Source of the DNA: Pseudomonas tensinigenes
Lineage (GTDB): Bacteria > Pseudomonadota > Gammaproteobacteria > Pseudomonadales > Pseudomonadaceae
NCBI RefSeq assembly: GCF_014268445.2
Contig: NZ_CP077089.1
Location: forward strand, 3,093,501 to 3,157,500
Reading direction: 5' to 3'
DNA: 64,000 nucleotides
In this document: positions 44,489-55,922 of the stretch, in pieces
How the letters are laid out: each line of letters begins with the position of its first letter
Position numbering within the stretch: position 1 is the first letter of the stretch
Made by a program: the position numbers and the translations under genes
Notes under the pieces: model-generated
Seen by the model: the letters and a program-made list of their open reading frames with translations, nothing else
Database searches by the model: none
What the model was told of the DNA's origin: nothing

Positions 44489-47026
44489 TCACGGGGTTTG
44501 GCTGATCATCGTGCGGATCTTGCTGGCCAGAAGCTCAATCGAAAACGGTTTGGCCACCATGTCCATGCCATCCTCCAGGAAGCCCTGACGCTCGGCGGCG
44601 TTCTGCGCATACCCGGTCATGAACAGCACTTTGAGGGTCGGCCGATGCTGGCGGGCGATCTCTGCCAGTTGCCGACCATTCATGCCCGGCAGGCCAACGT
44701 CGGTGACCAGCAGATCCACGCGCAAATCCGACTCCAGCAGCGGTAGGGCGGTCTTGGCGTCTTCCGCTTCGTGAGCCAGGTAACCCAGGCTCTTCAACAG
44801 ATCGGTGACCAGCATGCGCACCGCCGGGTCATCCTCGACCACCACCACGGTTTCACCTGTTGCAGTGGGCGACGTCTGCTCGATCGGCTCGACATACGGG
44901 CATTCAGGCTCGATGCCATGTAAACGCGGCAAGTACAGGCGCACGCAAGTGCCCTGGCCCGGCAAACTGTCGAGGCTGACATGGCCGCCGGATTGCTGGG
45001 CAAAACCATAAATCATCGACAACCCGAGGCCCGTGCCCTGGCCGATGGGTTTGGTGGTGAAAAACGGATCGAAGGCCTTGGAGCGCACCGAAGGCGTCAT
45101 GCCAGTGCCGTTGTCGCTGACCGCCAACATCAAGTAGTCGCCAGCCTTGACCGGTTCAAGCGTCGTAAGGTCACTGCCATCGAGATAGACATTGGCCGTT
45201 TCGATCAGCAGCTCACCGCCCTCGGGCATGGCGTCGCGGGCGTTGATCACCAGATTGAGCAGGGCATTTTCCAGTTGGCTGACATCGGTGCTGACCGGCC
45301 ACACGTCTTCGGCCAGACGCAAGGTGAGTTCGATCGGATCGCCCTTGGTGCGACGGATCAGATCCTCCAACGAATGGATCAGCTCGTTGACGTTCAGGGT
45401 CTTGCGATCCAGCGACTGGCGCCGCGAAAACGCCAGTAAACGGTGGGTGAGGGCTGCTGCACGGTTGGCCGAGGACACCGCTGCTTCGGTGAAACGGCCG
45501 ATCTCGTCGGCCCGACCATTTGCGATATAGCGCTGCATCAGGTCGAGGCTTCCGATGATCCCTGTGAGCATGTTGTTGAAGTCATGGGCGATGCCGCCAG
45601 TGAGCTGGCCGACCGCTTCCATCTTCTGCGCATGGCGCAACGCATCTTCGGCGCGCTCACGCTCGAACATCTCGTTCTGCAAACGTTGATTGGCCTGCGC
45701 CAGTTGATCCGTGCGGGCGCTGACCCGCTCCTCAAGGGTTTCATTGAGATTGCGCAGTGCTTCTTCGGTCTTTTTGCGTTCGGTTTCGTCGATCACGAAA
45801 ATGTAGAAACCGTTGACCGCCCCATCGGGGCCGTGACGCGGCAAGTAGTTCATCAGTGCATGCCGGGCGCTGCCGTCACGGTGATGGGTATAGAGGCTGA
45901 ACGAACAGGGGCGGCCGGCCAGCGCTTCGGCGATATACGCTGCGCGCAGAAAATAGGCCTCTTCGCCGATCACTTCGCGAATTGTGCGGCCGTACAACTC
46001 CTGCGGAGTCAGCCCGTACCAGTCGAGATACGCCGCGTTGTTCAGGCGAAAACGTTCCTCGTGGTCGACGTAACTGATCAGGATCGGCATGGCGTTGATG
46101 ATCAACTGCAGCTCGGTCTGGCTCTGGCGCAATGCCTGTTCGGTGTGTTTGCGTTCGGTCAGATCCAGTGCCGCACCGAGGAAGCGCACCGGGCGGCCAT
46201 GGTGATCCTTGTAGCAGCGCCCGCGGGCAAACACCCAGCGCTGTTCGCCACCGGGCAGCAACAAGCGGTATTCCTCCGCATATTCAGTGCCGTGAGTGAT
46301 GCAATGCTTGATGCTGCGGGCGACCAGCGCGCGGTCTTCGGGATGCACGCCTTGCAGGTAATCACTGATGGGCAATTGCGCGGCGCGCGCCGGATCAATG
46401 CCGTGCAACTGGGCGAAATGGGCGTCGGCAATGAAGCGATCTTCGCCGATGTCCCAGTCCCAAGTGCCGACTGCATCAGTTGCGGCAAGCGCCAGCTGCA
46501 GGCGCTCTTCGGTTTCGCGCTGGGCCTTGAGGCTGTCATCGGAGCGTTGTTGCAGTTCCAGCGCGATGCGCCGGCGCTCGTTGGTTTCGATGGCGGTCAC
46601 CAGAATCCCGGCCACTTGCGCGCTCTCATCGCGGATCGGACTGTAAGTCAGATCAAGCCAGAAATCCGATTCCTTGCCCTCACGCTGCAAGGTGAAACGC
46701 CGCTCACTGTAGGTGCGCACCTGGCCTTGTAGGACGGCGCTGTAAATTGGGTCAGTGAAGTCTCGAAGTTCTGGCCATATCTGGTGCGCAGGTTGTCCGA
46801 AAGCGTGCGGATGCTTGCTCCCGGCGAGCAGGGCAAAGCCGTTGTTGTAGATCTGCGTCAGCTCCGCGCCCCACAGCAGCAGCATCGGCATCGGCGAGTG
46901 AATCACGATGTCCACCGCGGTTCGCAAACTCTGCGGCCAGGTTCCAGACGCGCCCAACGGAGTACGACTCCAATCCGTTCGGGCGATCATTACTTGGGCA
47001 TCGTCAGTGGTCGGTACAGCATTCAT
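44489..47026 (-). CDS. Soluble hybrid sensor histidine kinase with PAS domains and REC domain
   Basis: 845 aa, no membrane helix. Three PAS-type sensory domains (about 10-150, 170-295, 300-420) precede a coiled-coil linker. The HisKA domain has the phospho-acceptor His481 in [14 protein letters not shown]. The HATPase_c domain follows (N box [10 protein letters not shown] near 592-600; G boxes SDNGTGM and GTGLGL). A C-terminal receiver carries Asp776 ([11 protein letters not shown]). The [10 protein letters not shown]-box puts it with the HWE-like/FixL-type PAS hybrid kinases. No response regulator or output gene adjoins, so its partner is unknown. Confidence 0.93.
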   Translation of the reverse strand: MNAVPTTDDAQVMIARTDWSRTPLGASGTWPQSLRTAVDIVIHSPMPMLLLWGAELTQIYNNGFALLAGSKHPHAFGQPAHQIWPELRDFTDPIYSAVLQGQVRTYSERRFTLQREGKESDFWLDLTYSPIRDESAQVAGILVTAIETNERRRIALELQQRSDDSLKAQRETEERLQLALAATDAVGTWDWDIGEDRFIADAHFAQLHGIDPARAAQLPISDYLQGVHPEDRALVARSIKHCITHGTEYAEEYRLLLPGGEQRWVFARGRCYKDHHGRPVRFLGAALDLTERKHTEQALRQSQTELQLIINAMPILISYVDHEERFRLNNAAYLDWYGLTPQELYGRTIREVIGEEAYFLRAAYIAEALAGRPCSFSLYTHHRDGSARHALMNYLPRHGPDGAVNGFYIFVIDETERKKTEEALRNLNETLEERVSARTDQLAQANQRLQNEMFERERAEDALRHAQKMEAVGQLTGGIAHDFNNMLTGIIGSLDLMQRYIANGRADEIGRFTEAAVSSANRAAALTHRLLAFSRRQSLDRKTLNVNELIHSLEDLIRRTKGDPIELTLRLAEDVWPVSTDVSQLENALLNLVINARDAMPEGGELLIETANVYLDGSDLTTLEPVKAGDYLMLAVSDNGTGMTPSVRSKAFDPFFTTKPIGQGTGLGLSMIYGFAQQSGGHVSLDSLPGQGTCVRLYLPRLHGIEPECPYVEPIEQTSPTATGETVVVVEDDPAVRMLVTDLLKSLGYLAHEAEDAKTALPLLESDLRVDLLVTDVGLPGMNGRQLAEIARQHRPTLKVLFMTGYAQNAAERQGFLEDGMDMVAKPFSIELLASKIRTMISQTP

Positions 47027-47154
47027 TACATCAGTCCTGAGCGTCAGTCGGTGAGACGGCGTCTACTATCCTAGTTCGGTAGACGCGGTTTGGCCCCGTG
47101 CGTCACGGCGCGGCCCCTCTCTGTTCATTGCAAGCTTCACGGGTGCTTTTTGTC

Positions 47155-48267
47155 ATGGAAATCGACGCACTGCTTAAACAACTGGCAAGCCGGCACGGTT
47201 CGGATCTGTTTCTGTCCACGGGCGCGCCACCCAGTGCAAGGTTCGACGGCGTGCTTGCGCCGCTAAGCGAGCAACCCTTCAAACCCGGCGAGGTGGCGAC
47301 TGTCGCCGCCTCACTGATGGACGCCGAGCAGCGCCGGGAGTTCGACCGGGATCTGGAAATGAACCTGGCGATCTCGCGTACCGGGATTGGCCGCTTCCGG
47401 GTCAACATTTTCAAACAGCGCAACGATGTGTCGATCGTGATCCGTAACGTCAAACTCGACATCCCGCGCTTCGAAGACCTGAAACTGCCGCCGGTGTTGC
47501 TTGAAACCGTGATGCTCAAACAGGGCCTGATCCTGTTTGTCGGTGCCACCGATTCGGGCAAATCGACCTCGCTGGCGGCATTGATCAACCACCGCAACCG
47601 CCATAGTAGCGGGCACATCGTCACCATTGAAGACCCGATCGAGTACATCCATCGGCATCAACGCTCAATCATCAACCAGCGAGAAGTCGGCGTCGACACC
47701 CGCAGTTTTCACACCGCATTGAAGAACACCTTGCGCCAGGCGCCGGACGTGGTGCTGATCGGCGAAATTCGTGACCGCGAAACCATGGAACATGCGCTGG
47801 CGTTTGCCGAGACCGGGCATCTGGTGCTTTCAACGCTGCATGCAAACAATGCCAACCAAGCGCTGGACCGGATCACCAACATGTTCACCGAAGAGCGTCG
47901 CCCGCAGTTGTTGCACGCGCTGGGCAATAACCTGAGAGCCTTTGTCTCACAACGGTTGGTGCGCACGCTGGACGGACAGCGCAGGGCCGCGGTCGAGGTC
48001 ATGCTGGGTACACCGACAGTGACGGATCTGATTTGTCGAAACGAATTCACCGAGTTGAAGGGCATCATGGAGAAGTCTGCCGAGCTCGGCATGCAGACGT
48101 TTGATGCCGCACTGTTTGCGTTGGTGGTGGAGAAAGTGATCAGTGAGGAAGAGGCGCTCAAACATGCGGACTCGGTAAACAACCTGCGGTTGCGTTTGAA
48201 ATTGCATGACGATGCCGGCCCCGGGTTGCCGCCATCCTCCTCGGGTGAGTGGGGATTGATGGACTAG
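47155..48267 (+). CDS. PilT/PilU-family type IV pilus retraction ATPase, orphan
   Basis: 370 aa from ATG 47155 (MEIDALLKQLASRHGSDLFL). The secretion-ATPase core has Walker A GATDSGKST (family consensus G-x-TGSGKST, so Gly is Asp here) at about 143-151, Asp box TIEDPIEYIH, Walker B VVLIGEIRD, and His box TGHLVLSTLHANNA. The closest type is PilU. No other pil genes flank it, so it works with pilus genes elsewhere, or drives something else. The ribosome binding site is weak. Confidence 0.88.
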   Translation: MEIDALLKQLASRHGSDLFLSTGAPPSARFDGVLAPLSEQPFKPGEVATVAASLMDAEQRREFDRDLEMNLAISRTGIGRFRVNIFKQRNDVSIVIRNVKLDIPRFEDLKLPPVLLETVMLKQGLILFVGATDSGKSTSLAALINHRNRHSSGHIVTIEDPIEYIHRHQRSIINQREVGVDTRSFHTALKNTLRQAPDVVLIGEIRDRETMEHALAFAETGHLVLSTLHANNANQALDRITNMFTEERRPQLLHALGNNLRAFVSQRLVRTLDGQRRAAVEVMLGTPTVTDLICRNEFTELKGIMEKSAELGMQTFDAALFALVVEKVISEEEALKHADSVNNLRLRLKLHDDAGPGLPPSSSGEWGLMD

Positions 48268-48301
48268 AGGATCAACAGCTCAATTCGTTTCTGTTGCGAA
48301 A

Positions 48302-50227
<1,926 letters not shown>

Positions 50228-50297
50228 TGCGTGTCTCTTGTTATCTGATTCATGCACACAGTCTGTGTGCCAAAGACCCATCTGTGCCGAGGGCGAA

Positions 50298-51071
50298 TTA
50301 TTGCGCCAGCCAGCCACCATCGATATTCCACGCCGCCCCACGAACCTGACTGCCGGCCTCGCTGCACAAAAATAATACCAACTCGCCCAGATGCTGCGGT
50401 GTGACGAACTCCAGTGAAGGTTGTTTCTCGGCCAGCAGATCATGCTGCGCCTGCTGTGGATCGACACCCTTGGCGGCGCGATCATCGATTTGTTTCTGTA
50501 CCAGTGGCGTCAGCACCCAGCCCGGGCAGATCGCGTTGCAGGTGATGTTGCTGGTCGCGGTTTCCAGACCGACCACTTTGGTCAGACCGATTACGCCGTG
50601 CTTGGCGGCCACATAAGCTGCCTTACCCGTCGAGCCAACCTGACCATGCACCGAGGCGATATTGATGATCCTCCCCCAGCCTTTGGCGCGCATGCCCGGC
50701 ACGCTCAGGCGCGTGCTGTGAAACACCGAAGACAGATTGATGGAGATGATCGAATCCCAGCGCTCGACAGGGAACTCTTCCACGGCGGCGACATGCTGGA
50801 TGCCGGCGTTGTTGACCAGAATGTCGACACCGCCGAACTCGCGCTCGGCGTAATTGATCATGTCGGCAATTTGCGCCGGGTCACTGACATCGGCCGGATG
50901 ATGGCCGACTTTACCGCCGAATTGCCCGACCTCAGCGATGACTTTGGACGCATCACCAAAGCCGTTGAGAATCAAATTGGCGCCGGCCTTGGCCAGGCTC
51001 AGCGCGATGCCCAGACCGATGCCGCTGGTGGAACCGGTAACCAGTGCGGTCTTGCCGGAAAGAGTCGTCAT
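50298..51071 (-). CDS. 3-hydroxybutyrate dehydrogenase (SDR family)
   Basis: 257 aa from ATG 51071 (MTTLSGKTALVTGSTSG). Short-chain dehydrogenase with the NAD motif TGSTSGIGLG, NNAGIQHV and catalytic YVAAKHG (Tyr-x3-Lys) with Ser 14 residues before it. HHPADVSDPAQIADMI and the ETATSNITCNAICPGWVLTPL segment are typical of D-beta-hydroxybutyrate dehydrogenase (bdhA type). It lies 8 nt downstream of the GntP permease stop and 70 nt before the acetoacetyl-CoA synthetase start. Confidence 0.93.
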   Translation of the reverse strand: MTTLSGKTALVTGSTSGIGLGIALSLAKAGANLILNGFGDASKVIAEVGQFGGKVGHHPADVSDPAQIADMINYAEREFGGVDILVNNAGIQHVAAVEEFPVERWDSIISINLSSVFHSTRLSVPGMRAKGWGRIINIASVHGQVGSTGKAAYVAAKHGVIGLTKVVGLETATSNITCNAICPGWVLTPLVQKQIDDRAAKGVDPQQAQHDLLAEKQPSLEFVTPQHLGELVLFLCSEAGSQVRGAAWNIDGGWLAQ

Positions 51072-51078
51072 GAATACC

Positions 51079-52470
51079 TCACACAATGCCAGTGGCGTAG
51101 AAAGTGCCGATCACTACGAAAACCGCCAGGGTCTTGATCAGCGTAATACAGAAAATGTCTTTATAGGCTTCACGGTGGGTCAGGCCGGTGACGGCCAGCA
51201 GGGTGATGACCGCGCCGTTGTGCGGCAGGGTGTCCATGCCGCCGCTGGCCATCGCGGCCACGCGGTGCAGCACTTCCAGCGGAATGTTCGCGGCGTGGGC
51301 CGCACTGATGAACTGCTCGGACATCGCCGCCAGCGCAATGCTCATGCCGCCGGATGCGGACCCGGTGATGCCAGCGAGCAGGGTCACGGTGATGGCTTCG
51401 TTGACCAGCGGATTGGGGATTTGCTTGAGCCAGTCCGCCAGCACCAGAAAGCCTGGCAGTGAGGCGATCACTGCGCCGAAGCCGTATTCCGACGCGGTGT
51501 TCATCGCCGCCAGCAACGCGCCGCTGACCGCGCTTTTGCTGCCTTCGGCGAGCTTGCTGCGAATCGCCTGAAAACCGAACGCCAGCACCATCAGAATGCC
51601 CACCAGCAAAGCCGCTTGCACCGCCCAGATCGCCGTCAGTTTGGCGATTTCAGTGGTGACTGGCGTGGTCATGCCCGGCAAAGCGAGGCTGTGGGTCTTG
51701 CCGTACCACTGCGGGATCCACTGGGTGAACAGCAGGTTCATGATGCCCACCGCCAGCAGTGGTGACAGGGCAATCCACGGGTTTGGCAGCTTCAGGTCCT
51801 CAGCGGTTTCCGGCTCGTTGCGCAACTCGGTGCCATAACCCTCACCCGCGCGCATCGCCTTGTTGCGCTGACGCTGCAAAAACAGCATGCCGGCGCAGAA
51901 CACGAAGATCGTACCGATCACACCGAGCCACGGCGCCGCCCACGCGGTGGTATTGAAGAACGTGCTGGGGATGATGTTCTGGATCTGCGGCGTGCCGGGC
52001 AGGGCGTCCATGGTGAACGAAAACGCGCCAAGCGCGATGGTGGCCGGGATCAGACGCTTGGGAATATTGCTCTGACGGAACATCTCGGCAGCAAACGGAT
52101 AGACCGCAAACACAACGACGAACAGCGATACGCCGCCGTAGGTGAGCAGGGCGCAGACCAGCACGATCACCAGCATTGCCTGTTTGGTGCCGAGCAAGCG
52201 GATGGCGGCGGCAACGATCGAGCGGGAGAAACCCGACAGTTCGATCAACTTGCCGAATACCGCACCGAGCAGGAATACAGGGAAATACAGTTTGATGAAG
52301 CCGACCATTTTCTCCATGAACACCCCGGTGAACGCAGGGGCGACGGCGGAAGGGTCGGTGAGCAGGACTGCGCCGAGGGCGGCAATCGGTGCGAAGAGGA
52401 TAACGCTGTAGCCACGGTAGGCAGCCAGCATCAGCAGCGTAAGGGCTGCCAAGGCAATGATCACACTCAT
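51079..52470 (-). CDS. GntP-family permease, probably for 3-hydroxybutyrate
   Basis: 463 aa with about 12 hydrophobic helices (start MSVIIALAALTLLMLAAYRG). GntP-family proton symporters take up gluconate and other hydroxy acids. Next to 3-hydroxybutyrate dehydrogenase and acetoacetyl-CoA synthetase, hydroxybutyrate is the likely substrate. It is the first gene of the operon; a -24/-12 promoter lies at 52528-52543, about 60 nt upstream of the ATG. Confidence 0.9.
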   Translation of the reverse strand: MSVIIALAALTLLMLAAYRGYSVILFAPIAALGAVLLTDPSAVAPAFTGVFMEKMVGFIKLYFPVFLLGAVFGKLIELSGFSRSIVAAAIRLLGTKQAMLVIVLVCALLTYGGVSLFVVVFAVYPFAAEMFRQSNIPKRLIPATIALGAFSFTMDALPGTPQIQNIIPSTFFNTTAWAAPWLGVIGTIFVFCAGMLFLQRQRNKAMRAGEGYGTELRNEPETAEDLKLPNPWIALSPLLAVGIMNLLFTQWIPQWYGKTHSLALPGMTTPVTTEIAKLTAIWAVQAALLVGILMVLAFGFQAIRSKLAEGSKSAVSGALLAAMNTASEYGFGAVIASLPGFLVLADWLKQIPNPLVNEAITVTLLAGITGSASGGMSIALAAMSEQFISAAHAANIPLEVLHRVAAMASGGMDTLPHNGAVITLLAVTGLTHREAYKDIFCITLIKTLAVFVVIGTFYATGIV

Positions 52471-52527
52471 GGTGTGTCTCTCCAGAATTGTTATTTTTGT
52501 GGGTGGAACGGGTGTGGGAGAGGCGTT

Positions 52528-52543
52528 AGCGAGATCTGTGCCA
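52528..52543 (-). promoter_or_regulatory. Sigma-54 promoter of the 3-hydroxybutyrate operon
   Basis: On the minus strand TGGCACAGATCTCGCT: GG at -24 and GC at -12 with exact spacing, and TGGCAC is perfect. The first gene starts at 52470. An enhancer-binding activator gene lies immediately upstream, as expected for this promoter class. Confidence 0.78.
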
Positions 52544-52606
52544 GTTATCTAACACGTTGAAATATAAAGGTATTGTCGTGCAAGTAGGGCAGGCTTCAGA
52601 GTTTTT

Positions 52607-52622
52607 GTCTCACTATAGAGAC
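52607..52622. promoter_or_regulatory. Activator-binding palindrome 1 (GTCTCACTATAGAGAC)
   Basis: A near-perfect 16-bp palindrome, 64 nt from the -24 element. Its twin at 52749-52764 differs by one base. Likely upstream activating sequence for the sigma-54 activator encoded at 52765-54171. Confidence 0.65.
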
Positions 52623-52634
52623 GGCATTAAGCCG

Positions 52635-52714
52635 AAAAGATCGCAGCCTTCGGCAGCTCCTACAGTGCGGACCCGATATTCCCCTGTAGGAGCTGCCGAA
52701 GGCTGCGATCTTTT
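52635..52714. repeat. CTGTAGGAGCTGCCGAAGG inverted repeat element between the two activator sites
   Basis: AAAAGATCGCAGCCTTCGGC at the left and CTGTAGGAGCTGCCGAAGGC with GCGATCTTTT at the right. It sits between the two putative activator sites and so spaces them apart. Confidence 0.9.
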
Positions 52715-52748
52715 GATCTTGACGAATTTTCTAATTAATGAGATTTGC

Positions 52749-52764
52749 GTCTCTTTATAGAGAC
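52749..52764. promoter_or_regulatory. Activator-binding palindrome 2 (GTCTCTTTATAGAGAC)
   Basis: A 16-bp palindrome (GTCTCT, TTAT, AGAGAC) directly after the regulator's stop codon, 206 nt upstream of the -24 element. Same core as site 1. Confidence 0.65.
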
Positions 52765-54171
52765 TCAAGCAATCCCCAGCGCCACCATTTTCTTGTACAG
52801 CGTCGACCGACCAAGCCCCAGCCGAGCAGCTGCTTGCGGTACATTTCCCGTGCATTGCGCGAGGGCAGACTGAATCAACTGCCGATCAAACCGCTCGCGT
52901 GCCTGGGCGAATGTCTCGCCAGCCAGCGTTTCCACGGTACCCGTCGACGCACGCTCAACCGGCGTCAACGTACCGATCGCCGCACGAATATCCTGCTCGG
53001 TCAGCATCAAGTCATCACTGAGCAACGCCGCCCGCTCCAAAACATTGCGCAGTTCGCGAATGTTCCCCGGCCAAGCGTGTTGCCCGAGCAGCTCGAGAGC
53101 ATCCCGGTGAAGCTCGTGCTGACTGCGCAGCTCTTCCAGAATCGCTTCGCTAAGCGCAGGCAGATCATCAAGACGCTCACGCAATGGCGGCACCTGAATT
53201 GGCAATACATTGAGGCGATAGTACAAATCGGCGCGGAATTCACCGCGTTTGATCGCCGCTTGCAGATCGGTCGAGGTGGCGGCAATCACGCGAACGTCGC
53301 TCTGAATGACGTCATTGGAGCCCACGGGTTCGAACTCCTTTTCCTGCAACACACGCAGCAGTTTGCTTTGCAGTGGCAGCGGCATATCGCCAATCTCGTC
53401 GAGAAATAACGTGCCGCCCTGAGCGATTTGCAGCTTGCCGGTGCGTCCCTTGCGATCAGCACCGGTGAACGCGCCGGGTGCGGTGCCGAAAAATTCCGCT
53501 TCCAGCAACGCCTCGGGAATCGCCGCGCTGTTGATGCTGACAAAGGCTTTGTGCGCCCGTGGCGAGGCGCCATGAATCGCCTGAGCCAGCAACTCTTTAC
53601 CGGTGCCGGTTTCACCGAGCAGCAAAACGGGTGATTCGGCGCTGGCGCTGCGCCGGGCGCGGCGTTTGACCTCGAGGCTGGCGGCACTGGTGCCGATGAA
53701 GTGGGCGAAGTTGTATTTGGTCTGCCGTGCCCGCAGCAGAGAGCGGGTCGAGGCCAGCTCCTCTTGCATGCTCGAGTAGCGTTTGAGCATTGGCGACAAG
53801 GTGCGCAATTCGTCGAACAGGGCAAAGCCGATCGCACCGATCACCGTACCGGCATCGTCGTGGATCGGCAGGCGCATCACCACCAATGGCTCTTTGGGTG
53901 TGTCTTGCATGTCCAGAAGAATGGGGCGGCCGGTGCGCACGACTTCGCGCAGCAAACTGCCGGGAATCACACTCTCGCAGGGTTTGCCGATTGCGCCGGC
54001 AGCCGATTCGAGACCGAAACGCCGGGCATAACGTTCGTTCATCCAGACGATGTTGGCATCGCGATCGACAATCACCGTGCCTTCGCTCGACTGCTCGATG
54101 ATCTCGAACAGCGAGCGGATTGCCAGGGTGCGAACCCGTTGGTAGTCCTTGAGGCTTTCGGTGGTGTTCAT
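52765..54171 (-). CDS. Sigma-54-dependent activator of 3-hydroxybutyrate use (HbcR-like)
   Basis: 468 aa from ATG 54171 (MNTTESLKDYQRVRT). N-terminal PAS-like sensory domain (about 15-120), AAA+ domain with Walker A GETGTGKE at 186-193, the sigma-54 contact loop GAFTGA at 233-238, and Walker B GTLFLDEIG near 253-261. The C-terminal Fis-type helix-turn-helix (PQAAARLGLGRSTLYKKM) is complete. It lies upstream of the GntP-dehydrogenase-synthetase genes, with a -24/-12 promoter and two palindromes between, as in the HbcR system of P. aeruginosa. Effector is unknown; the PAS domain suggests a small ligand. Confidence 0.9.
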   Translation of the reverse strand: MNTTESLKDYQRVRTLAIRSLFEIIEQSSEGTVIVDRDANIVWMNERYARRFGLESAAGAIGKPCESVIPGSLLREVVRTGRPILLDMQDTPKEPLVVMRLPIHDDAGTVIGAIGFALFDELRTLSPMLKRYSSMQEELASTRSLLRARQTKYNFAHFIGTSAASLEVKRRARRSASAESPVLLLGETGTGKELLAQAIHGASPRAHKAFVSINSAAIPEALLEAEFFGTAPGAFTGADRKGRTGKLQIAQGGTLFLDEIGDMPLPLQSKLLRVLQEKEFEPVGSNDVIQSDVRVIAATSTDLQAAIKRGEFRADLYYRLNVLPIQVPPLRERLDDLPALSEAILEELRSQHELHRDALELLGQHAWPGNIRELRNVLERAALLSDDLMLTEQDIRAAIGTLTPVERASTGTVETLAGETFAQARERFDRQLIQSALAQCTGNVPQAAARLGLGRSTLYKKMVALGIA

Positions 54172-54210
54172 GGAGGCTGATCCTGATTGTTTGTTGCCTG
54201 CGCCGGCCCT

Positions 54211-54301
54211 TTCGCGAGCAGGCTCGCTCCCACAGTGAACCGGGGTGTTCACAAATTTTGTAAACGACCGTGAACCTTGTGGGAGCGAGCCTGCTCGCGA
54301 A
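54211..54301. repeat. REP doublet between the activator and yejF copy 2 genes
   Basis: Inverted TTCGCGAGCAGGCTCGCTCC and GTGGGAGCGAGCCTGCTCGC copies around a 40-nt centre with GTTCAC/GTGAAC arms. Confidence 0.9.
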
Positions 54302-54338
54302 AGCTGCGACTCGATTTCAAGTCGATCGGCAATTATGC

Positions 54339-55913
54339 CTACCCCGGATGCGCCGCCGCCAACAGCTCTTTGGTATACGGATGCTGCGGCGCGTCAAACA
54401 CATCATGGCTGGCGCCACGCTCGACCACTTTGCCGTCCTTGATCACGATCATGTCGTGGGCCAGCGCGCGCACCACCGCCAGGTCATGGCTGATGAACAG
54501 ATAGGTCAAACCGTGTTTTTCCTGAAGCTGACGGAGCAGGGCGACCACTTGTTTCTGCACCGTGCGATCCAGCGCTGACGTCGGCTCATCAAGCAGGATC
54601 AGCGCCGGTTTCAGCACCAGCGCCCGCGCGATCGCAATGCGCTGGCGCTGACCACCGGAGAACTCGTGGGGATAGCGATGGCGACTTTGCGGGTCGAGGC
54701 CGACCTCTTTAAGCACGCGGATCACTTGCTCATCGCACTCGTCAGCGCTCGACTCGCAATGCACTTCGAGGCCTTCGCTGATGATCTGCGCGACCGACAT
54801 GCGCGGGCTGAGGCTGCCGAACGGATCCTGAAACACTACCTGCATCTGTCGACGCCACGGGCGCATCTGTTTCTGATTGAGACCGTCGAGCGCCTGGCCC
54901 TGAAAGCGGATACGGCCTTCGGAGTCGAGCAAGCGCAGGATCGCCTGGCCCAATGTCGACTTGCCGGAACCGGATTCGCCAACGATGCCGAGGGTCTTGC
55001 CACGCTGGATGCTCAGACTGATGCCGTCCACCGCCCGCAGGTATTGCTTGCGCTGGAACAGACCGCCGCCGACGACAAACTCAACCTTAAGGTCGTCGAC
55101 TTCCAGTACGTTCTCGCGCTCATCTCGAGGCAGCGCTTCGCCTTCAGGTTCGGCGTTGAGCAACACGCAGCTGTAAGGATGCTTCGGCTCGGTAAACAGG
55201 GTTTCGCAGGGCGCCTGTTCGACGATTTCCCCGGCTTTCATCACGCACACGCGCTGGGCAATACTGCGCACCAGATTGAGGTCGTGGCTGATCAGCAGCA
55301 GCGACATGCCCAGGCGTTGTTGCAGGGATTTGAGCAGCAGGAGGATCTTGCGCTGCACCGTCACGTCGAGCGCCGTGGTCGGTTCGTCGGCGATCAACAG
55401 CTCCGGTTCGCAGGCCAGGGCCATGGCGATCATCACCCGTTGCCGTTGCCCGCCAGAGAGTTGATGTGGATAGGCCTTGAGGCGTTCCTTGGGTTTCTGG
55501 ATGCCTACCAGACCGAGCAGTTCGAGGATCCGTGCCTGCGCCGCTTTGCCGCCGAGGCCACGGTGCAACAGCAGGGTTTCGCCAATCTGTTTTTCGATGG
55601 TGTGCAGCGGATTGAGCGAGGTCATCGGCTCCTGAAAGATCATGGCGATGCGGTTGCCGCGCAATTCGCGCAAGACCTTGGGATCCGCACCGATCAGCTC
55701 CTGTCCGCGATAGCGAATGCTGCCAGTGGTTTGCGCTTCGCTTTCGGGCAGCAATTGCAGAATCGAATGAGCGGTCACCGATTTGCCCGAGCCCGACTCG
55801 CCGACCAGCGCCAGGCACTCGCCGGGGCGAATGTCCAGGCACAGGTCGCGCACCACGGTCTGACTATGGAAGGCAACGTTGAGGTTACGGATTTCAATCA
55901 GGTTGTCAGTCAT
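54339..55913 (-). CDS. yejF: YejF-type double ABC ATPase, copy 2
   Basis: 524 aa from ATG 55913 ([15 protein letters not shown]); a GTG at 55919 would add two residues. Two ATPase halves with GESGSGKS and LSGGQRQR, then GESGSGKST and FSGGQRQR, each followed by its DEPT(T/S)ALD Walker B. Close paralogue of 4778-6397. Its C-terminus, ending [10 protein letters not shown], shows the likely native end that copy 1 has lost to a REP. Confidence 0.93.
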   Translation of the reverse strand: MTDNLIEIRNLNVAFHSQTVVRDLCLDIRPGECLALVGESGSGKSVTAHSILQLLPESEAQTTGSIRYRGQELIGADPKVLRELRGNRIAMIFQEPMTSLNPLHTIEKQIGETLLLHRGLGGKAAQARILELLGLVGIQKPKERLKAYPHQLSGGQRQRVMIAMALACEPELLIADEPTTALDVTVQRKILLLLKSLQQRLGMSLLLISHDLNLVRSIAQRVCVMKAGEIVEQAPCETLFTEPKHPYSCVLLNAEPEGEALPRDERENVLEVDDLKVEFVVGGGLFQRKQYLRAVDGISLSIQRGKTLGIVGESGSGKSTLGQAILRLLDSEGRIRFQGQALDGLNQKQMRPWRRQMQVVFQDPFGSLSPRMSVAQIISEGLEVHCESSADECDEQVIRVLKEVGLDPQSRHRYPHEFSGGQRQRIAIARALVLKPALILLDEPTSALDRTVQKQVVALLRQLQEKHGLTYLFISHDLAVVRALAHDMIVIKDGKVVERGASHDVFDAPQHPYTKELLAAAHPG

Positions 55914-55922
55914 GGCCACGCT

